Of a DNA stretch of 64,000 nt, positions 18,734 through 28,716 are shown one piece after another; positions within the stretch are counted from its first letter, which is position 1; the number at the start of each line of letters is the position of its first letter. The stretch lies in NCBI GenBank assembly GCA_902623215.1, contig CACNSS010000004.1, positions 1-64,000 of the forward strand, given 5' to 3'. A program made the position numbers and the translations under genes. The notes under the pieces are model-generated. The model did no database searches. It was not told the origin of the DNA and worked only from the letters and a program-made list of their open reading frames with translations. The stretch comes from an uncultured Pelagibacteraceae bacterium (lineage in GTDB: Bacteria > Pseudomonadota > Alphaproteobacteria > Pelagibacterales > Pelagibacteraceae).

Positions 18734-19803
18734 AAACTTATATTCAATTTTTAAGTAAAATTTTTATTAATTCTTTTATTTATGTCTCTTTGATTATGTT
18801 TAGTTTAATCTTTATATTAAATTTACTGAGTGAATTAGACTTTTTTAAAGATTTAAACGTAGATAATTTTTTTCCAATTTACTTGTCTCTTTTAAATTCA
18901 CCAACATTTATATTTGAAATGTTTCCGTTCATCTTTTTAATTTCTACACAACTTTTCTTCATAACGTTATTCAATAACAATCAATTAAGTATTTTTAAAT
19001 ACACAGGTCTAAAAAATTCAAATATTTTATTTATTATTAGTCTAGTGAGTTTTTTTCTTGGTATTTTAATAATCACTTTTTTTTACAGCTTTTCCTCAAC
19101 CCTAAAAAATTTTTATTTAGATTTAAAAACCAATTATACTAAAGATGGTAAATATTTAGCTGTTATAACAAAAAATGGTCTTTGGATAAAAGATGTTATG
19201 GATAATAAAATCTTAATTATAAATTCAGTGAAAATTGACCAAAATTATTTAATTGATGCCTATATTTCAGAGTTTAATAATAATTTTGAAATCAAAAGAA
19301 ATATTGTTAGTCCAAAAATAGATATATCAAGCAAAAAATGGGTGATTTATAATGCTGAAGTTTTTGATAAAAATAAAAGACAAAAACTTAAAACTTTAGA
19401 AATTAGTACAAATTTTGATTACCTGATTATTCAAAATCTATTTTCAAACTTGTCCTCACTCTCAATATTAGAGCTTTTACAACTTAGAAAAAATTATAAG
19501 TCTTTAAATTATTCTATTATAGAAATAGATATACAACTTTTAAAGATTATTTCTTTTCCAATTTACCTTGTGCTTATGACTGTATTATCAAGTGTAATAA
19601 TGCTCAGTACCAAAGAATTAAAAAGTTCGATACTCAAAATTTCGATTGGTCTGTTTTTTTCAGTAGTTATATATTATTTGTTTAATTTCTTTAATGTTCT
19701 CGGAAAAACTGAGAAAATAAATATATTTAGTTCAGTCTTAACACCTTTAATATTGTTAACAATAATTAACTCTATAATAATAAGAAAATTCAATGAGAAA
19801 TAA
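18730..19803 (+). CDS. lptG: LPS export ABC transporter permease LptG
   Basis: Second permease of LptB2FG, with the same fold as LptF: N-terminal helices (about 10-35, 55-77, 97-120), periplasmic domain containing GLWIKDV and WVIYNAEVF, and C-terminal helices including PIYLVLMTVLSSVIML and FFNVLGKTEKI. The WIK/W-I-Y motifs of the periplasmic domain are typical of LptG. It precedes lptD with an 11-base overlap, consistent with one LPS transport operon. Confidence 0.9.
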   Translation: MKTYIQFLSKIFINSFIYVSLIMFSLIFILNLLSELDFFKDLNVDNFFPIYLSLLNSPTFIFEMFPFIFLISTQLFFITLFNNNQLSIFKYTGLKNSNILFIISLVSFFLGILIITFFYSFSSTLKNFYLDLKTNYTKDGKYLAVITKNGLWIKDVMDNKILIINSVKIDQNYLIDAYISEFNNNFEIKRNIVSPKIDISSKKWVIYNAEVFDKNKRQKLKTLEISTNFDYLIIQNLFSNLSSLSILELLQLRKNYKSLNYSIIEIDIQLLKIISFPIYLVLMTVLSSVIMLSTKELKSSILKISIGLFFSVVIYYLFNFFNVLGKTEKINIFSSVLTPLILLTIINSIIIRKFNEK

Positions 19804-22228
19804 AATTTTATCAATTCTATTAATATTTTTTACAAAATTTTTATTAATGCCATTTTCAATGGCACAAGATCAATTCAATTTTGATGTATCTGAAATTCAA
19901 ATTTTAGATGATGGAAATAAAATCATAGGCTTAAAAAGAGGAAAAATTTCGACTAATGATGGTGTTATTATCGAGGCAGATAATTTTATATATTTAAAAG
20001 TTAAAAATATACTTAATGCTACAGGTAAAGTCATTATTAAAGATGCTATTAATGATTATAATATTTTATCAGATAATATTACATATGATAGAAGTAAGGA
20101 AAAAATAATCAGCAAAGGAAAAACTAAAAGTAAAATTAATTCGAGATTCATTTTAGAGTCATCAGATGTTATTTTTCTTAGAAATGAGAATTTATTAAGT
20201 TCAATTAAAAATTCTACCCTTATTGATGAAAATGAACAAACTTATGTAGAGTTAAAAAACTTCAATTTCTCTCTGGAAGATAAAATACTGAAAGGAGAAA
20301 AAATTTTAGTAAATTTAAATTTCAATTTACCTCAGAATGATAAATTATTTTTCGATAGTGGAATGTTTAACTTTAATGAAAAAAGTTTTGTTGCTAAAGA
20401 TATCAAAATTAATTTAAAAAAAGATATATTTGATAATTTAAAAAATGATCCTCGCTTAAAAGGGGTATCTGCAGAAAGTGAAAATAATATTACCACTATC
20501 AAAAAAGGTGTTTTTACAAGTTGTAATGAAGATACTGATTGCCCCCCTTGGGTTGTAACAGCTAGTGAAATTAAACATGATAAAAATAAGAAACAAATAA
20601 TTTATGATAATGCTTTACTTAAAATCTATAATGTGCCTGTTTTATATTTTCCAAAATTTTTTCATCCTGATCCAACTGTAAAAAGACAATCTGGTTTTTT
20701 AAAACCAAGTGTGAATAATTCAAATATTTTAGGATCATCTCTAAATTTACCATACTACCATGTGATATCTCATGATAAAGATTTTACATTTAGACCTACT
20801 TTATTTGATAGTGATATTAAAATGTTTCAGAATGAGTACAGACTAAAAAATAAAAATTCCTCTGCGATATTGGATTTTTCATTTATTGATGGTTATAAAT
20901 CTTCTCTTTCAAATAAAACCAATAGCATAAGTCACTTTTTCGCAGAGTTTGATGCAAATTTAGCATGGAAAAATTTTACTCAAAGTGATTTGTTTCTCTC
21001 ATATAAAAGAGTTTCAAATGATACTTATTTGAAGATTTTTGATAGCAATATTTTCAAAAATAAGTCTACTCCAAAAGATTATGATGTACTGAATTCTGAA
21101 GCTCAATTGATTTTAAATAATAATAAGTTTAACTTAGTAACAGGCTTCCAATCTTTTGAAAGTCTAAATCTTGCAAGTTCAGATCGATATCAGTTCATAC
21201 TACCTTACTATGATTTTGATAGACAATTATTTAGCGACTTAAATAATGGAACGATTAATTTCAGATCGAGTGGCAGTAATGATTTAAATAATACGAATAA
21301 TTTAAGAACAAAAATTATAAATGATTTAAATTTTCAGAGTTCAAATATTATATCAAATAATGGATTTAAAAATGAATATAACCTTTATCTAAAAAACTTA
21401 AATACGGTGGCTAAAAATGATGACTTATATAAATCCAGCCCTCAAATGGAACTTATGAGTATTATTGAGTTTAATACTAGTCTGCCACTTATAAATCAAA
21501 CAGATGATGAAGTTAATTATTTTACTCCAAAAATATCTCTTAGATTAAATCCAGGCGATATGAAAGATTATTCTTCAAGTGATAGATCTATAAATGTTGA
21601 TGGAATATTTGACATAAATAGACTTGCTATAGATGACTCTTTTGAAGAGGGAAGATCTCTGACCCTAGGAGTTGAGTATAAAAAATCAAGATTAGATGAT
21701 ATAAACAAATTTTTTGAAGCAAAAATAGCAACGGTCTTGAGAGATGAAAATGAAAATTTCATACCTCAATCAACTGGATTAAGTGGAAAAGATCCTAATA
21801 TCTTTGGGTCAATATCCAATGATTTCTCAAACATAATTAATGTATCTTATGATTTTATATTAGATAATGATCTCAATACGTTGGAATATAATTCATTAAA
21901 TACATCAATCATATATAAAAATTTCAATTCAACATTTAACTTTATAGAAGAAAATGGGGCAATTGGTAATACAAATACTATAGAAAATAAAACATCATTA
22001 AAATTCAATGATGAGAACTACATAACATTTAATACAAGACGAAATAGAAAAATTAATTTAACTGAATATTATAATTTGGTTTATGAATATAAAAATGACT
22101 GTTTAATAGCTGGAGTAAAATATAATAAATCTTATTATGAGGATAGAGATTTAAAACCATCAGAAAATTTAATATTTAGTATTACTTTAACACCTTTAAC
22201 AAGCTTTGAACAAAAAATTGATCAATAA
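19793..22228 (+). CDS. lptD: LPS assembly outer-membrane protein LptD
   Basis: Outer-membrane barrel that inserts LPS in the outer leaflet. The 811 residues have a signal peptide ending near SMAQDQ (about residue 25), an N-terminal OstA/LptA-like jellyroll (residues ~30-230: GLKRGKISTNDGVIIEADNF), then the barrel domain starting with CNEDTDCPPW and the conserved NVPVLYFPKFFHPDPTVKRQSG. It has a pair of Cys in that segment and one Cys (KNDCLIAG) near the C-terminus, so the disulfide set is reduced compared with E. coli. SurA-like gene follows by 11 bp. Confidence 0.92.
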   Translation: MRNKILSILLIFFTKFLLMPFSMAQDQFNFDVSEIQILDDGNKIIGLKRGKISTNDGVIIEADNFIYLKVKNILNATGKVIIKDAINDYNILSDNITYDRSKEKIISKGKTKSKINSRFILESSDVIFLRNENLLSSIKNSTLIDENEQTYVELKNFNFSLEDKILKGEKILVNLNFNLPQNDKLFFDSGMFNFNEKSFVAKDIKINLKKDIFDNLKNDPRLKGVSAESENNITTIKKGVFTSCNEDTDCPPWVVTASEIKHDKNKKQIIYDNALLKIYNVPVLYFPKFFHPDPTVKRQSGFLKPSVNNSNILGSSLNLPYYHVISHDKDFTFRPTLFDSDIKMFQNEYRLKNKNSSAILDFSFIDGYKSSLSNKTNSISHFFAEFDANLAWKNFTQSDLFLSYKRVSNDTYLKIFDSNIFKNKSTPKDYDVLNSEAQLILNNNKFNLVTGFQSFESLNLASSDRYQFILPYYDFDRQLFSDLNNGTINFRSSGSNDLNNTNNLRTKIINDLNFQSSNIISNNGFKNEYNLYLKNLNTVAKNDDLYKSSPQMELMSIIEFNTSLPLINQTDDEVNYFTPKISLRLNPGDMKDYSSSDRSINVDGIFDINRLAIDDSFEEGRSLTLGVEYKKSRLDDINKFFEAKIATVLRDENENFIPQSTGLSGKDPNIFGSISNDFSNIINVSYDFILDNDLNTLEYNSLNTSIIYKNFNSTFNFIEENGAIGNTNTIENKTSLKFNDENYITFNTRRNRKINLTEYYNLVYEYKNDCLIAGVKYNKSYYEDRDLKPSENLIFSITLTPLTSFEQKIDQ

Positions 22229-22239
22229 AAATTAGTTTC

Positions 22240-23163
22240 ATGAGACTGAATGTAATTATAATCATTATTTTTTTTTCAACTTTAATAAAATATCCAGTTC
22301 TTGCTTATGAAAATAAAATACTAGTAAAAATTGATAATGAAATTATTACCACTGTAGATATTTTAAATGAAATCAATTATTTAAAATCTTTAAATAAAAA
22401 TATTAATAGTTTAGATAATAAAAAAATTTTCCAGATTGCTAGAAATTCTTTGATTAAAGATAAAGTAAAAGAAATTGCTTTAAAAAAAATTGTTCAAAAA
22501 ATTGAGATTAGTAATGAGGACTTTAACAGAATTTTAATTTCTACATATTCTAGTACAGGATTTACAAATGTTAGTGAGTTGTTGGGTTATCTTAAAAATT
22601 TTGATATTAAGTCTGATTTTGTAAGAAATAAAATGACAATAAATGCTATATGGAACCAATTAATCTATGACAAATACTCAAAAAATATCAATATCGACCT
22701 TGATAAATTAAGAAAAGATATCTTAAAAAATGAAAATCAAATTGAGTATCTTCTTTCTGAGATTGTATTTGATTTAAAAGAGAATCAAACATTAGACGAG
22801 AAGTTTAAAATTATTGAGGGTGCTATTGAAAAAAATGGTTTTGAAAATTCTGCTTTAATTTATAGCATTTCTGAAACCTCTAATGCTGGTGGAAATATTG
22901 GTTGGATTAGCGAAAATTCTATTAATACAAAAATCTTAGAAAAAATTTCTAAAATTGAAATTAATGAATATACAAATCCAATAATAATCCCCGGAGGATA
23001 TCTAGTTCTTAAATTGAGAGAAAAAAAAATTTCAAAAAGGAATTTAAATGTTGATGAAGAGTTAAGTAAGATAGTCAGAAATAAAACTAATGAACAATTA
23101 AATCAATTTTCTAATCTATTTTTAAATAAATTAAAAAAGGATATTACAATAGATGAGCTATAA
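22240..23163 (+). CDS. surA: SurA-like periplasmic peptidyl-prolyl isomerase/chaperone
   Basis: Periplasmic chaperone that helps fold outer-membrane proteins such as the LptD encoded just upstream. The 307 residues show a signal peptide (to about residue 23, VLAYEN), the SurA N-terminal domain (ILVKIDNEIITTVDILNEI), and one parvulin-type PPIC domain (about 165-270) with SNAGGNIGWI. E. coli SurA has two parvulin domains; only one is present here, as in other alphaproteobacteria. Overlaps pdxA by 11 bases. Confidence 0.85.
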   Translation: MRLNVIIIIIFFSTLIKYPVLAYENKILVKIDNEIITTVDILNEINYLKSLNKNINSLDNKKIFQIARNSLIKDKVKEIALKKIVQKIEISNEDFNRILISTYSSTGFTNVSELLGYLKNFDIKSDFVRNKMTINAIWNQLIYDKYSKNINIDLDKLRKDILKNENQIEYLLSEIVFDLKENQTLDEKFKIIEGAIEKNGFENSALIYSISETSNAGGNIGWISENSINTKILEKISKIEINEYTNPIIIPGGYLVLKLREKKISKRNLNVDEELSKIVRNKTNEQLNQFSNLFLNKLKKDITIDEL

Positions 23164-24121
23164 ACCAATAATATTAGTTGCGGGAGAACCCAACAGTATT
23201 TTTTTTGAAATTTTATTTAAAATTTTAAAAAAAAAAAAGATTAAAAGTCCTCTTGTTATTATAGCCTCTCACAGAATACTATCTCTTCAAATGGAAAAAT
23301 TAAATTTTAAAAAAAAAATAAAAATTTTAAATTTAAAAGAAATTACTAATTATAAATTGAATAACAATTCAATAAATTTGATCAATGTTGATTATAATCA
23401 AAAAAAAGCATTTGAGAAAATTAGCAATAAATCAAATGATTATATTAGAAGATGTTTTGAAATTGCTATGGTTTTATTAAGATCAAATTATTCTAATAAA
23501 TTTATAAATGGTCCAATCTCAAAAAAAAAATTTTTAAGAAAGAAATTTTTAGGCATGACAGAATATTTTGCTAAAAAATTTAATAAAAAGAAAATAGCGA
23601 TGTTAATATATAATAGTAACTTATCAGTTTGTCCTATAACAACTCACATGCCTTTAAAAGAAGTTTCAAAAGTTATTCGAAAAAAATTAATTTTTGAAAA
23701 AGTCAAATTAATAGATAATTTTTATAAAACTTATATGGGCTTTAAACCTAAGATTGCTTTGACAGGTCTTAATCCACATTGTGAAAGTACTAATAAATTT
23801 AATGAAGACGAAAAAATTATTAAACCTACAATATTAGATCTAAAGAAATATAAATTTAAAGTATATGGACCCTATGCAGCTGACACAATCTTTTTAAAAA
23901 AAAATAGAAAAAAATTTAATGTAATTGTCGGAATGTATCATGATCAAGTTTTAACACCTATTAAAACTCTTTTTGAATACGATGCCATTAACATTACACT
24001 AGGTTTACCTTTCTTAAGAATTTCGCCTGACCATGGTCCTAACGAGACAATGCTTGGTAAGAATTTGTCAAGTTATCTAAGTTTATACAAAGCTATATCT
24101 TTTCTAGAAAAGATAAAATGA
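23153..24121 (+). CDS. pdxA: 4-hydroxythreonine-4-phosphate dehydrogenase
   Basis: NAD-dependent step of DXP-dependent pyridoxal-5'-phosphate synthesis. In 322 residues the metal-binding histidines are seen in ITTHMPLKEV, VGMYHDQVLTP and SPDHGPN, together with LTGLNPHCES and ALTGLNP signature context. The N-terminus (ILVAGEPNSI) is a variant of the usual GEPAGIGPE start, more divergent than average. Overlaps rsmA by 4 bases (ATGA), the canonical surA-pdxA-rsmA order. Confidence 0.92.
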   Translation: MSYKPIILVAGEPNSIFFEILFKILKKKKIKSPLVIIASHRILSLQMEKLNFKKKIKILNLKEITNYKLNNNSINLINVDYNQKKAFEKISNKSNDYIRRCFEIAMVLLRSNYSNKFINGPISKKKFLRKKFLGMTEYFAKKFNKKKIAMLIYNSNLSVCPITTHMPLKEVSKVIRKKLIFEKVKLIDNFYKTYMGFKPKIALTGLNPHCESTNKFNEDEKIIKPTILDLKKYKFKVYGPYAADTIFLKKNRKKFNVIVGMYHDQVLTPIKTLFEYDAINITLGLPFLRISPDHGPNETMLGKNLSSYLSLYKAISFLEKIK

Positions 24122-24906
24122 TCAAAGCAAAAAAAAGTTTAGGTCAAAATTTTCTTATAGATAAAAAGATTTTAGAAAAAATTACAAGTATTGAGAATAT
24201 TCAAGATAAGACAGTGTTAGAAGTTGGGCCTGGGACAGGTAATTTAACGTCATGTATATTGAAAAAAAAGCCAAGAAAATTTTTTATAGTAGAGAAGGAT
24301 AATAATCTTGTAATTAATTTAAAAAAAAAATTTCACGACAATCTAAAAATAATTAATGAGGATATACTAAATATTAATGAGAAAAAATTATCACCAAATA
24401 AGCTAATTGTTTTTGGAAATTTACCTTATAACATCTCTACTGAAATATTATGTAAATGGATTATCAATTTAGATAATGAAAAATTTTGGTTTGAAAGTTT
24501 AGTATTAATGTTTCAAAAAGAAGTGGCAGACAGAATCATTGCAAATGTAAATACATCTAATTATGGAAGATTATCTATATTAGCTAAATGGAAGTTAGAA
24601 ATAACAAAAGTTTGTGACATTGATCCGTCTTCTTTCTGGCCTAAGCCAAAGATAGAGAGTACTTTACTAATTTTTAAACCAAAAAAAAATTTTTTCAAAA
24701 TCGATAAAGCCAAAAATATAGAATTGGTTACTAGATCTTTTTTTAATCATAGAAGAAAAATGATTAAAAAACCTTTCAACCAATTGTTTAATGGAAATGA
24801 TGAAATAAAAAAAAAATTGAAATTAAATTTAGATTTAAGGCCACAAAATTTAAATCTTGATACATACTATAAACTAGCTAAAGAGTATGAAAGTCTAACT
24901 GGTTAG
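24118..24906 (+). CDS. rsmA: 16S rRNA (adenine1518/1519-N6)-dimethyltransferase
   Basis: KsgA-type enzyme dimethylating two adenines of helix 45 in 16S rRNA during 30S maturation. The 262 residues start with [18 protein letters not shown], then SAM motif [10 protein letters not shown], motif IV NLPYNIS, and the C-terminal domain [16 protein letters not shown]. End of the lptF-rsmA operon; its stop region overlaps the convergent gmk by 12 bases. Confidence 0.96.
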   Translation: MIKAKKSLGQNFLIDKKILEKITSIENIQDKTVLEVGPGTGNLTSCILKKKPRKFFIVEKDNNLVINLKKKFHDNLKIINEDILNINEKKLSPNKLIVFGNLPYNISTEILCKWIINLDNEKFWFESLVLMFQKEVADRIIANVNTSNYGRLSILAKWKLEITKVCDIDPSSFWPKPKIESTLLIFKPKKNFFKIDKAKNIELVTRSFFNHRRKMIKKPFNQLFNGNDEIKKKLKLNLDLRPQNLNLDTYYKLAKEYESLTG

Positions 24907-25527
24907 TTTTTCTACATGTTTTCTTATAAAATCTTTATCGTAATCTTTTGAACCGTTATTTAGTTCTGCATCAATCAAATTTAGAATTTTTGAAAAACAA
25001 TTTTTTAGAGCATCATTTATGACTACGTAATCATAATTAATCCAGTGCAAAACATCATGACTAAACTGATTCATTCTTTGTTCTACCATAATTCTATCGC
25101 CCATATGTCTATTAGATAATCTTTCAAATAAAATTTCTTTAGTTGGTGGTAAAATAAAAAAAGTAATTAGTTTGTAATCTAATTTTTTATTTTTTATTTG
25201 GTCTGCACCCTGCCAATCAATATCAAATAAAACGTTTTTTCCTTTATTAAGACTTTCAATCACAGGTGTCCGAGTTGTACCATAAAGATTGTTGAAAACC
25301 TTTGCATACTCAAGAAATTCTTCATTTCCGATAAGCCTTTTAAATTCTTTTTCACTAACAAAATAATAGTCTTTATTTTGTATTTCATTTTGTCTTGGTT
25401 GTCTTGTTGTGTGAGATATCGAAATTTCAAAATTTGGATGTTTCGATAATAAGCTAACTAGTGTTGTTTTTCCTGCTCCTGATGGAGAGGAAAGAATTAT
25501 CATTACCCCATCTTTGTGCGTGGGCAT
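24895..25527 (-). CDS. gmk: Guanylate kinase
   Basis: Phosphorylates GMP to GDP. The 210 residues contain the P-loop [12 protein letters not shown], the GMP-binding TTRQPRQNE and YYFV segments, and [11 protein letters not shown]. Starts at ATG 25527; a second ATG eight codons later is also possible. Last gene of the minus-strand fabD-fabG-acpP-gmk run, 6 bp after acpP. Confidence 0.96.
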   Translation of the reverse strand: MPTHKDGVMIILSSPSGAGKTTLVSLLSKHPNFEISISHTTRQPRQNEIQNKDYYFVSEKEFKRLIGNEEFLEYAKVFNNLYGTTRTPVIESLNKGKNVLFDIDWQGADQIKNKKLDYKLITFFILPPTKEILFERLSNRHMGDRIMVEQRMNQFSHDVLHWINYDYVVINDALKNCFSKILNLIDAELNNGSKDYDKDFIRKHVEKLTS

Positions 25528-25533
25528 TAACTA

Positions 25534-25773
25534 TTAATTAGCTTTTCCTTCTATAAATTTTACAGCATCTCCAACTGTTAAAATCTTTTCAGCCTCACTA
25601 TCAGAAATTTCTGAACCAAATTCCTCCTCAAAAGCCATAACTAATTCCACAGTATCTAGACTATCCGCACCTAAATCATCTATAAAACTAGATTCCTCTG
25701 TTACTTTTGCTTCATCTATACCTAAGTGATCTGCAACTATTTTTTTAACTTTACTTGAAACATCTTCTGACAT
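25534..25773 (-). CDS. acpP: Acyl carrier protein
   Basis: A 79-residue acidic protein carrying acyl groups on 4'-phosphopantetheine. The attachment serine lies in [21 protein letters not shown], and the start [18 protein letters not shown] is typical. Codon use is less AT-extreme than the neighbours, as expected for a highly expressed gene. It follows fabG by 48 bp, longer than other gaps here, so it may have its own ribosome-loading or promoter signals. Next to fabG/fabD, its usual partners. Confidence 0.97.
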   Translation of the reverse strand: MSEDVSSKVKKIVADHLGIDEAKVTEESSFIDDLGADSLDTVELVMAFEEEFGSEISDSEAEKILTVGDAVKFIEGKAN

Positions 25774-25821
25774 TTTGATCCTTATTGTTATAAATTCTTA
25801 TTAGTTTAAAAACCTATTTTG

Positions 25822-26559
25822 TCAAGCCATATACATGCCTCCATTAACATGCAAGGTTTCTCCATTTATATAACTTGAGTGACTAGAACATAAAAAAAGT
25901 ACAGCATTTGCAATATCATCTGGCTCTCCTAGTCGGGCAGAAGGAATTTTTGATATTATAGCCTCTTTAAATTTATCTTCTAATTTATCTGTCATAGCTG
26001 TCTTAATAAAACCAGGTGAAATACAATTTATATTTATATTTTTCTTAGCATATTCTATTGCCAAACTCTTAGACATTGCAATTATACCTGCTTTTGAAGC
26101 TGTGTAATTTGCCTGTCCTAAATTACCTGTGTGTCCAACGACTGATGTAATATTAACAATCTTTCCAGATTTATTTTTAAGCATTTTTTTAATTGCTGAT
26201 TTGCTCATCAAAAAAGTTGATGTTAAGTTAACATCAATAACTTTTTTCCATTCATCAAGGCTCATCCTTATTGCTAAATTGTCTTGGGTAATGCCTGCAT
26301 TATTAACGATGCAATCTAAACTGCCACCAAGTTCTTTAGTTGCGTTTTCAACAAACTCCTCAATTTTATCGCTTTGAGAAATATCAAATTTTAATATCTT
26401 AATATTTCCATATTTACTTTTTAATTCCTCAAGTTTTTCTATTCTTGTACCTGAGGCTAAAATATTTGCTCCTGATTGATTTAATTTTTCAATTATTGAG
26501 TTCCCTATCCCACCTGAAGCACCAGTAACAATAATATTTTTACCTTTTAAATCAGTCAT
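25822..26559 (-). CDS. fabG: 3-oxoacyl-ACP reductase
   Basis: NADPH-dependent short-chain dehydrogenase for fatty-acid elongation. The 245 residues contain TGASGGIGNSI (nucleotide loop), NNAGIT, catalytic S in NITSVVGHTG, YTASKAG (Tyr and Lys) and the C-terminal YINGETLHVNGGMYMA typical of FabG. Overlaps fabD by four bases and precedes acpP. Confidence 0.96.
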   Translation of the reverse strand: MTDLKGKNIIVTGASGGIGNSIIEKLNQSGANILASGTRIEKLEELKSKYGNIKILKFDISQSDKIEEFVENATKELGGSLDCIVNNAGITQDNLAIRMSLDEWKKVIDVNLTSTFLMSKSAIKKMLKNKSGKIVNITSVVGHTGNLGQANYTASKAGIIAMSKSLAIEYAKKNININCISPGFIKTAMTDKLEDKFKEAIISKIPSARLGEPDDIANAVLFLCSSHSSYINGETLHVNGGMYMA

Positions 26560-27482
26560 ATTTTTAGACCTTCAATATCGCCTTGAGAATTAATTGTATC
26601 AATTTTAACATTTCTATTAATCCTTTTTACCAAACCTGACAAAACTTTCCCAGGTCCAATTTCTATAAAATGGTCTACATCATTTTCTATCATATTAATC
26701 ACGCTTTCTCTCCATCTAACTCTATTCTCTATTTGCTTAATTAAGAGATTTTTCAGCTCATCTGGGTCTTTAATCTCATTAGCAGTAACGTTAGAAATTA
26801 ATTTATTTTGCCCATTTTTAAAATTAAGTTTATTTAACTCTTCTTTCATAATTTTTGTAGCATTATTCATTAGTTCACAGTGAAAGGGTGCACTTACAGG
26901 AAGTTTAATATTTTTAATTGAACTAGCCTTAAAAATTTGAATAAATTGTTCTAAGTCTGTAGTTTTCCCGCTCAAAACAATTTGACCTTCAGAATTATCA
27001 TTTGCAATTTGCGCTTTTAAATTTTTTTTATTTTCCATTAAAATTCTTTCAATCTCATTAATTGTAGAGCCCAATACCGCAACCATCCCTCCCTGTCCTT
27101 TAGGTACAGAGTTTTGCATAGCATCCCCTCTAATTCTCAATATTTTTAAAGTATCTGAAAAATCTAGATATCCAGCACATGATAATGCAGAATATTCTCC
27201 TAAAGAGTGTCCCGCAAAGTATTTTGCTTTATTTAAATCTAAGTTGAATTCATTTTTTGCTAAATTAAATATTGAGTAACTTATTAAAAATATTGCTGGT
27301 TGTGTATTTACTGTTAAATCTAATTCTTCTTTTGGTCCTTCTAGAATAACCTTAGAGATAGAAAAATTTAATGTGTCGTCTGCCTGTTTAAAAAGGTCTT
27401 TTACTATATTAAATCTATCATAGAGCTCTTTTCCCATTCCAACTAATTGAGACCCTTGACCTGGGAAAATTACTGAAAACAT
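26556..27482 (-). CDS. fabD: Malonyl-CoA:ACP transacylase
   Basis: Loads malonyl onto ACP. The 308 residues start FSVIFPGQGSQLVGMGKEL, have the nucleophile elbow AGHSLGEYSAL (Ser), an active-site His in PVSAPFHCELM and a Gln in GQGS. First gene of the fatty-acid operon, divergent from rpsF by 83 bp, where a promoter for each direction must fit. Confidence 0.96.
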   Translation of the reverse strand: MFSVIFPGQGSQLVGMGKELYDRFNIVKDLFKQADDTLNFSISKVILEGPKEELDLTVNTQPAIFLISYSIFNLAKNEFNLDLNKAKYFAGHSLGEYSALSCAGYLDFSDTLKILRIRGDAMQNSVPKGQGGMVAVLGSTINEIERILMENKKNLKAQIANDNSEGQIVLSGKTTDLEQFIQIFKASSIKNIKLPVSAPFHCELMNNATKIMKEELNKLNFKNGQNKLISNVTANEIKDPDELKNLLIKQIENRVRWRESVINMIENDVDHFIEIGPGKVLSGLVKRINRNVKIDTINSQGDIEGLKI

Positions 27483-27506
27483 AAAAAAAACCTATTTTTT
27501 AAAACT

Positions 27507-27535
27507 TTTAACTATTGTAATTAAAGATTTATAAT
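27507..27535 (+). promoter_or_regulatory. Likely sigma-70 type promoter for rpsF-rpsR-rplI
   Basis: A perfect TATAAT at 27530-27535 is preceded by TTTAAC at 27507-27512 with a 17-bp spacer, in the gap between divergent fabD and rpsF. The expected transcript start is about 25 bp before the rpsF ATG. In such AT-rich DNA, TATAAT alone is weak evidence; the position and spacing raise it to plausible. Confidence 0.4.
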
Positions 27536-27565
27536 AGTATATCCTCATTTTTTTAGAAAGTTTAA

Positions 27566-27910
27566 ATGAATTTATACGAACATACAATTATAGCAAGACA
27601 AGACGCATCACCAAGCGATTTAAAACAACTTACTGAGAAATATTCCAAAATTGTTGAAAAAAACAATGGTGAAATAATAAAAACTGAAAATTGGGGTTTG
27701 TTAAATCTTTCCTATCTAATCAAGAAAAATAAAAAAGGGAGCTATTTACATTTTAAAATCAAATGTGATGGTAAAGTTATTAATGAGTTAGAGAAGAATG
27801 AGTCAATTGATAAAAAATTATTAAGATATTTAACTGTTAGAGTTAAAAAGTTTGACTTAGATACAAATTATTTCAGTAAGAAAGATGATTTAGACAAAAC
27901 TAATAAATGA
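27566..27910 (+). CDS. rpsF: 30S ribosomal protein S6
   Basis: Ribosomal protein of the 30S platform, binding S18. The 114 residues start [18 protein letters not shown], have [22 protein letters not shown] and the core YLTVRVKKF. Followed 7 bp later by rpsR and then rplI, the standard S6-S18-L9 operon. Confidence 0.96.
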   Translation: MNLYEHTIIARQDASPSDLKQLTEKYSKIVEKNNGEIIKTENWGLLNLSYLIKKNKKGSYLHFKIKCDGKVINELEKNESIDKKLLRYLTVRVKKFDLDTNYFSKKDDLDKTNK

Positions 27911-27917
27911 TTTAATT

Positions 27918-28190
27918 ATGCCAAAAAGACAGTCAGGAAATAAAAAAAGTAAACAAAGTAATTTTGCCAAACTAAGTATTTTTCAACCTAATAAATATAA
28001 ATTTAAGAAAAACTGTCCACTTTCCATAAAAGGGGCCCCAAAAATTGATTACAAAAATATTAAATTATTAAAGAAATATACATCAGAAAATGGTAAAATA
28101 CTCCCGTCTCGTATAACAAATGTAAGTCAAAAAAAACAAAGAGAACTGTCATTATCAATTAAAAGAGCAAGAAATCTAGCGCTAATATAA
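27918..28190 (+). CDS. rpsR: 30S ribosomal protein S18
   Basis: Ribosomal protein that pairs with S6 on the platform. The 90 residues are very basic with the S18 core: [47 protein letters not shown]. The N-terminal 35 residues are an extended lysine-rich tail. One base separates its stop from rplI. Confidence 0.96.
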   Translation: MPKRQSGNKKSKQSNFAKLSIFQPNKYKFKKNCPLSIKGAPKIDYKNIKLLKKYTSENGKILPSRITNVSQKKQRELSLSIKRARNLALI

Positions 28191-28191
28191 A

Positions 28192-28650
28192 ATGAAAGTA
28201 ATATTACTCGAAAACTTAAAAAAAATTGGATCTATAGGTGAAATTATTGAGGTAAAAAGAGGATTTGCTAGAAACTTTCTTATAGCGAATAAAAAAGCAT
28301 TATACGCATCTAAAGAAAATATTTCTAAAGTAGGTAAAATTAAAACAGACCTCTCAAAAAAAGATAATGAAAAAAAACAAGAGGCAAAAAAAATTTCAGA
28401 AAAAATTCATAAAAAAGAATATCAAATCAAAAAACTATGTACTGAAAACAATGAGCTGTATGGATCAGTAAAGCCAACCGAAATTTCAAAACTTATCAAA
28501 GAAGTAAACAACCAAGAAGTTAAACCTTCTATGATACAACCCGTCAGAGATATTAAATCAATTGGGAAATTTAAAGTAAAAATAAGCTTACACCCAGAAG
28601 TTGATGCTGAGATAATAATTAATGTAATATCCTCAGATATAATTCAATAA
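28192..28650 (+). CDS. rplI: 50S ribosomal protein L9
   Basis: Ribosomal protein at the base of the L1 stalk. The 152 residues show the N-terminal domain MKVILLENLKKIGSIGEIIEVKRGFARNFLI, a long lysine-rich connecting helix, and the C-terminal domain with GSVKPTEISKLI. Last of the S6-S18-L9 set; a 66-bp gap with an 11-A run precedes dnaB. Confidence 0.96.
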   Translation: MKVILLENLKKIGSIGEIIEVKRGFARNFLIANKKALYASKENISKVGKIKTDLSKKDNEKKQEAKKISEKIHKKEYQIKKLCTENNELYGSVKPTEISKLIKEVNNQEVKPSMIQPVRDIKSIGKFKVKISLHPEVDAEIIINVISSDIIQ

Positions 28651-28716
28651 TTATACAATTTTTTCCCCAACAAATTTAAAAAAAAAAATTATCCTAACAT
28701 TTGTTATAGTTATTTT